A stretch of 11,778 nucleotides of DNA, taken from an uncultured Collinsella sp. GTDB taxonomy: Bacteria > Actinomycetota > Coriobacteriia > Coriobacteriales > Coriobacteriaceae. The DNA lies in assembly GCA_900556365.1 (NCBI GenBank), contig USOG01000031.1, positions 1-11,778 on the forward strand. Direction: 5' to 3'. The first letter of the stretch is position 1, and each line of letters opens with the position of its first letter. A program made the translations under genes and the position numbers. Of this stretch, positions 8,401 to 11,778 are shown piece by piece. The notes beneath the pieces were generated by a model, which saw only the letters and a list, made by a program, of their open reading frames with translations, did no database searches and was not told the origin of the DNA.

Positions 8401-8677
8401 AGTCCGACTCTTCGTTTTCCTCGGTTGCCTTGACCGTCTTGTCGGTCCAGATTCGACCGACGTTTTGGGTCGTTACCTTATTGCCACCATGGCCCGCCGC
8501 CCAGATTTCCCAGCGTCCGCTGGTGTCGGGGTCGACAACCTTTCCGGCCATTGTCGGTCCGTCCATTCCGGTGCTGGACCTGGCGTTGGCCTCGGGCAGC
8601 ATGGCAAATGCTGCAGCCGGCAACACCAGCACTACGGCCAGTATCACCGCCAAGAGACCCCTCGTGTACTTACTCAT
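2420..8677 (-). CDS. Giant LPXTG-anchored VWA adhesin with ten pilin-type isopeptide domains
   Basis: This is a secreted, wall-anchored surface protein of 2085 residues, expected to bind host or bacterial ligands. In order it has: a signal peptide (1 to about 25 or 32, AFA or ANA cleavage site); a VWA domain (about 113-365) with MIDAS residues DASGS (121-125), Thr227 and Asp255; an unassigned region (366-690); ten domains of the streptococcal pilin isopeptide-linkage (Spy0128/FctA-like) type; LPTTG (2053-2057); a hydrophobic segment (about 2059-2081); and the tail RKR. Each pilin domain keeps the Lys / Glu / Asn set thought to form an internal isopeptide bond: K703/E768/N814, K833/E890/N938, K953/E1029/N1074, K1093/E1146/N1193, K1210/E1274/N1317, K1335/E1409/N1472, K1492/E1568/N1613, K1628/E1739/N1784, K1803/E1856/N1906, K1921/E1973/N2022. 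Domain 8 has a 40-residue acidic insert. The start is supported by AAGGGAG at 8683-8689. The gene is monocistronic, with no sortase or second pilin nearby. The ligand is unknown. It could be a pilus tip protein or a stand-alone stalked adhesin. Confidence 0.93.
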   Translation of the reverse strand: MSKYTRGLLAVILAVVLVLPAAAFAMLPEANARSSTGMDGPTMAGKVVDPDTSGRWEIWAAGHGGNKVTTQNVGRIWTDKTVKATEENEESDFLTTLSAMSSTSNSTVTVTTPLDIVMVLDASGSMDHEMGGGDPTRRIDALESAASSFIDAIAKQNEGIEGVDRQHKVAIVKFAGKTSNNIGNETYRDGGYTYNYTQVMKDLTDCSGGNVKALKHRIAQITPAGATRADNGLQLAEGITSGRADAKKIVVFFTDGTPTKIDKFDPTVANAAVAAAKNMKDSKATVYTIGIFDGADPSAGIQDSGKSQKENKFMQAVSSNYPNATAWDTHGARAENADYYKSATNAEELKKVFDDISQAITSEAPYPTEIHKGYDETKSGYITFTDELGDFMQVDGFTEVVINGMSFTKTDKTVNKETNTDTYEFTGKAKDLLITVQRAGADNPQKGDIVAVNIPASLIPLSHFKTVDGKLSVDNVKPIQVKYASSVKSVALDNLFTPEEVTGLKAYIEKNTTVADDGSKTVSFYANKWSGGALGDTVATFEPADTNRYYYFQKQTPIYADKDCTQPAKNSLTDTGTYYYKDEFEEQGSNNEAKPTTAVIEFIGGDAAKFDGAIVADKDGNLSFSVGTARLAFIDELHTTKESVGDNNTGTATDVLNPKWNNMSAKAAATHVNSYLGNNGKISFAYDMTPAMVNTKASFGLTKVLEGRAWTDADAFEFGLTSENGAPMPTTTTAIVRKADLDAQGKAAIDFGTIEYTEPGTYVYKVSEKHAGTTIDGIAYSGNVAEITVTVKPNKKGELSADVKVTSGETEFKNVYAADPVESSVTDQITAAKSLTGRDLAEGEFSFELLEIADKEVKPVETVTNGADGKVTFSAIKYTEIGQHTYMLREVKGDAGGITYDDTTYTIVTTISDNGKGQLVATHELKGAEDVKSIEFKNAYTANAAEASLAGIKNLQVADGLTPADIAGKFTFTVTGEEGAPMPANASVTNDAKGKVDFGKITFTLDDLNKALGEKPEKRERTFTYTVTESGEVAGVTNDAKLSREVFFTVTDDGKGNLSVSCKPDGDVAFTFTNTYNVTPVETSVTDQITANKVLTGRELAAGEFSFELVEGDEVVAKGTNAADGTIAMDKIAYDKLGKHTYTLREAKGGTTSKGVTYSDAKYTIETTITDNGDGTLKAEHVLKGTEPAEFKNTYSVTPLDAELDFDLSKVISGRDWTDGDEFSFTITAPEGAPLPDPATVTVSKKDAKDGIAAIKFGKIHYAAAGTYKYEIRENAGSTVGMTYDAHVATAEVTVTEDSDGNLTANVTKKENGRFTNTYRTELDYAAAGGLKLSKTLYGRPMTEGQFTFTVTPADDDSARALGLLPGANNFEPPATIEGTVGQIDILAGHEAKFTQADAGKTFTYTVAEKNDGQPGYTYDDAVRTVTIAIADDTAGTLTATTTVSGGSEGTLVTEYKTGAAAVESAVVPFVNSYSATTNTPGGTAAQVVAAKTLTGRPMVDGEFWFGIAYQGELVGYENLRPNIGGHVSFDALHYDTKMLADLESAGLAHRTDKDGKLAWTINYTAYEDLFGLPNGVSATTWSFGFKVIVVDNGDGTLTATVDYGGVEPLFENVYGAEAVDAALTGTKKLQVAEGLAPADITGKFTFTVTADEAGAPMPERTTATNDAAGNVDFGKIHFTLEDLNRALGVADDATDKAEADEADETEAEEADADANADEPEPAAPTAPRSHTFTYTVTETGSAPGVTNDANATRKVSYTVTDDGTGHLSVKREGDDGAAFTFTNTYSVAPTDSSVTDQVKTVKRLTGRDLAAGEFTFDLLEDDVVVAGGANDANGTVTLSPIRYEAPGTHTYTLREACPNALGLYKGVTYDGTTYTVVTTVSDNGDGTLTATHKLEGTTESAGFTNKYHAMPTQVSIGAIKVLEGRELKKDEFSFKLVGEGIESTVTNDADGKISFDKFEYDEPGTHVYTISEVKGDEAGMTYDKSVFTATVNVVDDGEGNLKANVAFTKGDKSVEGIVFNNTYKKPETPVPTPDPGTPKTVTNIVKTVKGFLPTTGDQQAAALLMAFVIAMAGVGALVWGIRKR
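3488..3607 (-). repeat. Low-complexity acidic insert inside pilin domain 8
   Basis: Codes for residues about 1691-1730 of the adhesin, made mostly of Asp, Glu and Ala and ending in a Pro/Ala-rich run. The otherwise similar domain 3 has only a few residues (EKPEKRE) here. The DNA is built of repeated GCC/GAG/GAC-like codons, which is the kind of sequence that can expand or contract by slippage in multiples of three. Confidence 0.7.
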
Positions 8678-8729
8678 CGCGTCTCCCTTCTCGCAGGCTC
8701 AGACCTTGCATCAGCCTAAAGTTACGGAA

Positions 8730-8810
8730 TGAGACACAATTTGGGCAGGTGACACACGTTCCAGATTCGGTTTTGGGCGTGAGACAAATGTCTCACCAAA
8801 GTTGAGACAC
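8730..8810 (-). promoter_or_regulatory. Cluster of TGAGACA-type sites upstream of the adhesin gene
   Basis: The perfect palindrome GTGAGACAAATGTCTCAC (8779-8796, 7-bp arms) is accompanied by further half-sites: TGAGACAC at 8730-8737, GTGACACA at 8749-8756 and TTGAGACAC at 8802-8810. Two of the sites are preceded by TTGGGC (8741 and 8773), giving a direct repeat with a 32-bp period. The sites lie 50-130 bp upstream of the adhesin start, where operators or activator sites are expected. No convincing -35/-10 pair was identified on the minus strand. The protein that binds is unknown. Confidence 0.65.
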
Positions 8811-8859
8811 GAGGGTTTTCGCAGGAAAACGGGTGCGACTCGGAGCCATCAGGCAAAAA

Positions 8860-8890
8860 TAATCCGTTTTCCTCCGTCCCCGGGGGATCA
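8860..8890. repeat. 31-nt TGATCC...GGATCA motif, copy 2
   Basis: Same motif as at 2078-2108, with the interior CGTTTTCCTCCGTCCCC, preceded by GGCAAAAA. The left end is changed to TAATCC, so one pair of the inverted ends is broken. It ends 12 bases before type B element copy 2, the same order and nearly the same spacing as at the first locus. Confidence 0.65.
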
Positions 8891-8902
8891 GTTGGTAACG
8901 CT

Positions 8903-9064
8903 CGCCACGAAATCGGGCCATCTACTACGTTTGACTCGATACCCCCGACCATAGCCGCTTTTCATGAAAAACCGTAAGCGTTCTACCTGCGGTTTTCATT
9001 TCGCATTACTTGACGTGGTCGAGGGCTGCCGCCTAAACGTAGTAGATAGGCCCATTTCGTGGCA
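8903..9064 (+). repeat. Type B inverted-repeat element, copy 2
   Basis: The arms (8903-8932 and 9035-9063) match over 26 of 29 positions as an inverted repeat and closely resemble copy 1 at 2121-2282. The centre is again CTACCTGCGGTTTT (8983-8996), 80 bases from the left end as in copy 1. One arm position that is C in both arms of copy 1 is T in both arms of this copy, so pairing is kept. Part of the right side (9021-9032) can instead pair with 9075-9086. Confidence 0.85.
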
Positions 9065-9098
9065 GACGGGTCACGCGGCAGCCCTCGCAAGGCAAAAA

Positions 9099-9129
9099 TG
9101 ATCCGTTTCCCTCTGTCCACGGGAGATCA
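9099..9129. repeat. 31-nt TGATCC...GGATCA motif, copy 3
   Basis: Third copy of the motif, preceded by GGCAAAAA. The interior (CCGTTTCCCTCTGTCCACGGG) has diverged more than in the other copies and the right end is AGATCA, leaving a G-T pair if transcribed. It lies between type B copy 2 and type A copy 2. Confidence 0.55.
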
Positions 9130-9156
9130 AGGGCTTCTACGGATATGGTGCTATTT

Positions 9157-9310
9157 CAAAACTATGCCGGATTACGGGGCTAAAGTCGGAGTCCTCATCC
9201 ATACCCCCAATTTTTGAAAAACAGCAAGCAATCTACCTGCGGTTTTGTTTTTGCGATTTTCGGTATGGTCGGAGGTTCGCTATCCAGCCCCGTAATCCGG
9301 CATAGTTTTG
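9157..9310 (+). repeat. Type A inverted-repeat element, copy 2 (154 bp)
   Basis: The 25-bp arms (9157-9181 and 9286-9310) are perfectly complementary. Length, and the distance of 76 bases from the left end to the central CTACCTGCGGTTTT (9233-9246), are identical to copy 1. The arm position that is T in both copy 1 arms (after TGCCGG) is A in both arms here, a paired change that keeps the inverted repeat. Short flanking similarity to copy 1 exists on the left (ATTTCAAAAC) and right (GTTTTGTTCG). Confidence 0.87.
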
Positions 9311-9341
9311 TTCGCGACGGCACAGCCGCGCGTTTAAGCGC

Positions 9342-9375
9342 GGGGCCGGTGGGGCATTTTTGCCCCGCCGGCCCC
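9342..9375 (-). terminator. Strong GC stem-loop downstream of the hydrogenase operon
   Basis: GGGGCCGGTGGGGCA (9342-9356) pairs with 9361-9375 over 15 bp with one G-T pair, closing a four-base loop that reads AAAA on the minus strand. A smaller GC stem (about 9326-9343) adjoins it. There is no T-run on either side, so it is not a textbook intrinsic terminator. Its place just after the last hydrogenase gene suggests a 3'-end structure for that transcript. Confidence 0.5.
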
Positions 9376-9404
9376 ATTCCAGCGCAATGCCAGCCCCATT
9401 CCAG
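9371..9404. repeat. Two 12-bp direct repeats (GCCCCATTCCAG)
   Basis: Identical copies at 9371-9382 and 9393-9404, 22 bp apart, between the end of echF and the stem-loop; the first copy overlaps the stem. Likely a small local duplication. No function is apparent. Confidence 0.6.
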
Positions 9405-9406
9405 AG

Positions 9407-9748
9407 CTACTCCGGTTTGGTTTCTACCGTGGGAGTCTTGTCCGCCGCAACTGGAGTGCGGGCGGCGTCCATAGTCAGGCAGTGCTTGGGGCAGCTTTCG
9501 ATGCACTCGCCGCACACCACGCAGGCATACGGGTCAATCGACCACGTTCCGCCCTTGCGATCGACCGCGAGCGCGCCCGCCGGGCAGCGACGCGCACACA
9601 TCCCGCAGCAAATGCACACGTCCATGTCGTTGACGATATGCCCGCGCAAGCGCTCGGGCGCCGTCAGCTTCTCCTGCGGATAGCACACCGTTACCGGCTG
9701 CTTGACCATAGAGCCCAAGGCCGTCTTGGCAAATGTCAGTAAACTCAT
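9407..9748 (-). CDS. echF: 2x[4Fe-4S] ferredoxin-like hydrogenase subunit (EchF)
   Basis: This is the small electron-transfer subunit of an Ech-type hydrogenase, homologous to NuoI of complex I, expected to pass electrons from reduced ferredoxin toward the small subunit. The 113-residue protein has two classic motifs: C45-x2-C48-x2-C51-x3-C55-P and C76-x2-C79-x2-C82-x3-C86-P, each binding one [4Fe-4S] cluster. Cys47 is an extra cysteine. After the second cluster it ends in a short Ala/Thr/Lys/Pro tail (about 94-113) without similarity I recognise. It starts seven bases after the stop of echE and is the last gene of the operon. A related formate-hydrogenlyase (HycF-like) subunit is the main alternative. 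The separate EchD and EchE genes upstream favour Ech. Confidence 0.85.
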   Translation of the reverse strand: MSLLTFAKTALGSMVKQPVTVCYPQEKLTAPERLRGHIVNDMDVCICCGMCARRCPAGALAVDRKGGTWSIDPYACVVCGECIESCPKHCLTMDAARTPVAADKTPTVETKPE

Positions 9749-9755
9749 GCCGCGC

Positions 9756-10844
9756 CTACCTTTCCGTGCAGCTAATGCAGGGGTCGATGGTCAGGATAAT
9801 CATGGGCACGTTGGCAAGAAGCACGCCCTGCAGCGCATGCGTCAGACCCGCCAGGTTCTGCGACGTCGGCGTACGCACGCGAAAACGGTCCAGGTTCTTG
9901 GTGCCGTTACCGCGCACATAGTAATACGCCTCGCCGCGCGGCTGCTCAATCACAACCTCGCCGCGCGCGCCGTCGGCCGGCGTGAGCTTGGTGCGTCCAC
10001 CGATGCCGTCGTGCGGAATCTTACCTACAAGCTCCTTGATGATGTCCATGGCCTGCGTGACCTCGGCACAACGCACCTGACAGCGGGCGTAGCAGTCGCC
10101 GTCGGTGGCAACGATGGGCTCAAACGCAGCCAGATCCGCATAGGCGCCGTCACCGAACATGCGCACGTCGTAATCCACGCCCGAGGCGCGCCCAAATGGG
10201 CCGACCATCGAAAGCTCCAGCGCGTCCTTCTTGCTGATCACGCCCACGCCGTGCAGGCGCTCGCCGCAGCTGTCGTCGTCCAAAAACGTATGCACCAGGG
10301 CCTCGTAGTCGGGACGCATGGCATCGAGCGTCTGGACAATACCCACCAGCTCGGAGTCCTCGATGTCGTGCTTAAGGCCGCCGATCTCGTTAATCGAAAG
10401 GATCACGCGGCCGCCGCAGGTGCTCTCAAAAATCTTGAGAATCTGCTCGCGCAGGGTCCACGAACGATAGAACAGCGCCTCAAAGCCAAAGGCATCGGCG
10501 AGCAGGCCTAGCCACAGCAGGTGCGAGTGAATGCGCGAAAGCTCGTGCAAAATGGTGCGGATATACTGCACGCGGCCGGGCACCTCGATGTCGAGCATGC
10601 GCTCGCAGGCGCTGGCATAGCCGCAGCTGTGGCCCACGGCGCAGATGCCGCAGATGCGCTCAGCGATGTAGCCAAACTGGTGCATGTCACGCTTTTCGGT
10701 GAGCTTCTCGAGTCCGCGGTGCACAAAGCCGATCTGCGGAATTGCCTCGATAACGCGGTCGTCCTCGATCACCAGGTCCAGATGAAGCGGCTCGGGCAGC
10801 ACCGGGTGCTGCGGGCCAAACGGAATAACGGAGCGATGTGCCAT
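9756..10844 (-). CDS. echE: [NiFe]-hydrogenase large (catalytic) subunit, EchE-like, group 4
   Basis: This is the catalytic subunit of a membrane-bound group 4 [NiFe] hydrogenase, related to NuoD of complex I; it carries the nickel-iron site that reduces protons to H2. The 362 residues include the N-terminal motif ERICGICAVGHS (Cys65, Cys68) and the C-terminal motif DPCISCTER (Cys356, Cys359), together giving the four metal ligands. HRGLEK near residue 42 is also typical of the NuoD/HycE family. The protein stops three residues after the last ligand, so there is no C-terminal peptide for a maturation protease to remove. The length suits EchE and is far shorter than HycE, in which a NuoC-like part is fused. 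AAGGAGG lies upstream inside the end of echD. The gap to echD is five bases. Confidence 0.92.
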   Translation of the reverse strand: MAHRSVIPFGPQHPVLPEPLHLDLVIEDDRVIEAIPQIGFVHRGLEKLTEKRDMHQFGYIAERICGICAVGHSCGYASACERMLDIEVPGRVQYIRTILHELSRIHSHLLWLGLLADAFGFEALFYRSWTLREQILKIFESTCGGRVILSINEIGGLKHDIEDSELVGIVQTLDAMRPDYEALVHTFLDDDSCGERLHGVGVISKKDALELSMVGPFGRASGVDYDVRMFGDGAYADLAAFEPIVATDGDCYARCQVRCAEVTQAMDIIKELVGKIPHDGIGGRTKLTPADGARGEVVIEQPRGEAYYYVRGNGTKNLDRFRVRTPTSQNLAGLTHALQGVLLANVPMIILTIDPCISCTER

Positions 10845-10849
10845 GGACC

Positions 10850-11569
10850 TTACGCCTCCTTGTTCTGCTTGTCGCGGGCGGCCTTGGCGGCAAGCGCCGC
10901 GCGGACCTTGGCCGCTTTCTCGGGATCCATGGCGGCGAGCTTTGCTTCCAGCTCGGCGGCTTTGAGCGCGGCCTTGGCGGCAGCTTCATCGTGCTGAGCA
11001 TCGGAGCCGGCAGCCGCAGCGGGCTGAGCGACGGCAGCGCCCGCAGCATCGTCGACGCCCGCAGCACCCTCCCCCGCAGCGACCGCGGCAGCGGCGGCCT
11101 TCTCGGCCGCAGCCTTGCGCGCCTTGGCCTCGGCAGCGGCGCGGACCTTCATGGCTTTCTCGCGCGCAGCCTTCACCTCGGGCGTAATAACGCTCATGGG
11201 CTCGGCAGTCGAGACCTGGTAGAAAAAGCCGTTAAAGTCGACCTGCATGTCAGTAATGGCAAGCCCGAACAGATCGTGTGCCTCGTTCTCAAACGGAAAT
11301 ACCGCCGGATAGTACGAGCTGATGGACGGAATCTCCTGGTACTGGTCGATACCATCAACCACCAGGTTTTCGATTGCATAGCTGCCGTCCTGCGCAATAT
11401 GTTCCTGAGCAGCACGAACGTTGATGAACGTATAGACCAAGCGATACGTGCCGTCGTCCACGTTGCGCTCGGCGTGCATCTGCACAAAGCGGGCACCTGC
11501 GCCCTTGAGCGCCTGGACATGCGACAGGAGCTCGTCGATCCCGACGGTGGTATAGATAGCCTTTTGCAT
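10850..11569 (-). CDS. echD: NuoC-like hydrogenase subunit EchD with Ala-rich C-terminal extension
   Basis: This is a peripheral subunit of the Ech hydrogenase, homologous to the 30-kDa subunit NuoC, thought to help assemble and position the large subunit. The family signature is FENEAHDLFGL (residues 93-103), matching the E-x-x-x-DLFG motif of NuoC. The conserved part covers about residues 1-128. Residues 131-239 are a low-complexity Ala/Lys/Glu-rich extension with likely helical or coiled-coil stretches (KAAREKAMKVRAAAEAKA and a similar run near the end), which is not part of the core family fold. The start is clear: AAAGGAGG at 11577-11584, and the ATG shares one base with the TAA of the gene before it (TAATG), indicating coupled translation. 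The role of the tail is unknown. Confidence 0.85.
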   Translation of the reverse strand: MQKAIYTTVGIDELLSHVQALKGAGARFVQMHAERNVDDGTYRLVYTFINVRAAQEHIAQDGSYAIENLVVDGIDQYQEIPSISSYYPAVFPFENEAHDLFGLAITDMQVDFNGFFYQVSTAEPMSVITPEVKAAREKAMKVRAAAEAKARKAAAEKAAAAAVAAGEGAAGVDDAAGAAVAQPAAAAGSDAQHDEAAAKAALKAAELEAKLAAMDPEKAAKVRAALAAKAARDKQNKEA

Positions 11570-11778
11570 TACTCGGCCTCCTTTGCAGCGACGGGCGTCC
11601 CAGCAGGCGCGTCACCGGCGCCGTCAGCCCCGGCCCCCGCAGCGGCAACAAACCCGTCCTCGCCCAGCTCAACGCCACCGTCCCAGGTAGCGGCACCGCC
11701 AACGGTGAGCGGATCGCCGCCGGCGCGCATCACGGCCTCCTTCTGGTCCAGAATGCCACACGCCTCAACGATGGCATC
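11569..11778 (-). CDS. echC: C-terminal part of the upstream hydrogenase gene, probably small subunit EchC (partial)
   Basis: The minus-strand frame that ends with the TAA at 11569-11571 stays open to the edge of the window, giving 69 residues beginning DAIVEACGILDQKEAVMRAGG. The start and most of the protein lie outside. In the Ech gene order the gene before echD is echC, the NuoB-like small subunit. The opening DAIVEACGIL would fit the segment after the last cluster cysteine of such a protein (the PEAIxxGV region), but the cysteine ligands themselves are not in view, so the identity rests mainly on gene order. The last 25 or so residues are Gly/Ala-rich. The stop codon overlaps the echD start by one base. 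Confidence 0.6.
   Translation of the reverse strand, partial: DAIVEACGILDQKEAVMRAGGDPLTVGGAATWDGGVELGEDGFVAAAGAGADGAGDAPAGTPVAAKEAE

Larger units (their letters stand above)
8678..9406. other. Intergenic region between echF and the adhesin gene (contents)
   Basis: About 730 bases with both neighbours on the minus strand. From right to left it holds the hydrogenase 3' stem-loop, type A copy 2, a 31-nt motif, type B copy 2, a second 31-nt motif, the TGAGACA cluster and the adhesin ribosome binding site. No protein-coding gene or tRNA is supported. Confidence 0.7.

Noticed and set aside
8690..8730. Minus-strand -35/-10 pair for the adhesin gene
   Set aside because: Fragments such as TTGTGT and TAACTT are present but at unsuitable spacing, so no promoter could be assigned with confidence.
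9195..9515. Small minus-strand frames sharing an AKTKPQV stretch (also 2106-2300)
   Set aside because: The shared peptide is simply the translation of the conserved centre of the inverted-repeat elements. The frames lack ribosome binding sites, and this one runs into echF.
11355..11702. 115-residue minus-strand frame upstream of echD
   Set aside because: It overlaps both echD and the better-placed frame that ends at 11569 with a TAATG junction. Its translation is Arg/Pro-rich and without motifs.

Overview
The window looks like a piece of a high-GC Coriobacteriia chromosome, most likely Collinsella or a close relative. This is inferred from three things: a giant LPXTG-anchored multidomain pilin-type adhesin, an Ech-type membrane [NiFe] hydrogenase operon, and the base composition. 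No rRNA or other taxonomic marker is present, so the genus is inference.

Layout. Positions 1-1815 (+) hold a two-component pair: a membrane sensor histidine kinase and an overlapping NarL/LuxR-type response regulator. The kinase start sits directly after a TACAAT hexamer with no Shine-Dalgarno, suggesting a leaderless mRNA. Positions 1816-2419 are intergenic, between convergent genes, and hold two long inverted-repeat elements, a short 31-nt repeat, and the hairpins that end the next gene. Positions 2420-8677 (-) hold one 2085-residue secreted, sortase-anchored protein: signal peptide, von Willebrand A domain with MIDAS, then ten consecutive pilin-type (Spy0128/FctA-like) isopeptide domains, LPTTG, membrane anchor and basic tail. 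Positions 8678-9406 hold its upstream region, with a cluster of TGAGACA-type repeats including a perfect palindrome, followed by a second set of the same intergenic repeats. Positions 9407-11778 (-) hold the end of an operon for an Ech-like hydrogenase: the C-terminal part of a probable small subunit EchC, then EchD, EchE and EchF, with start/stop overlap or 5-7 nt gaps.

How it works together. The hydrogenase genes are contiguous and in the canonical C-D-E-F order of Ech, a ferredoxin-dependent, proton-reducing, energy-conserving complex. The adhesin is a single gene with its own regulatory region and terminators. No sortase or companion pilin gene lies in the window, so anchoring would rely on a sortase encoded elsewhere. 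The two-component pair faces the adhesin gene tail to tail and might or might not control it.

The least explained structure is in the intergenic DNA. Four hairpin elements of 154-162 bp belong to two arm types (A and B, two copies each). All carry the same 14-nt sequence CTACCTGCGGTTTT exactly at their centre and all have the same orientation. Paired substitutions in the arms preserve the inverted repeat between copies. Three copies of a separate 31-nt motif lie among them. I cannot assign these to a named repeat family.
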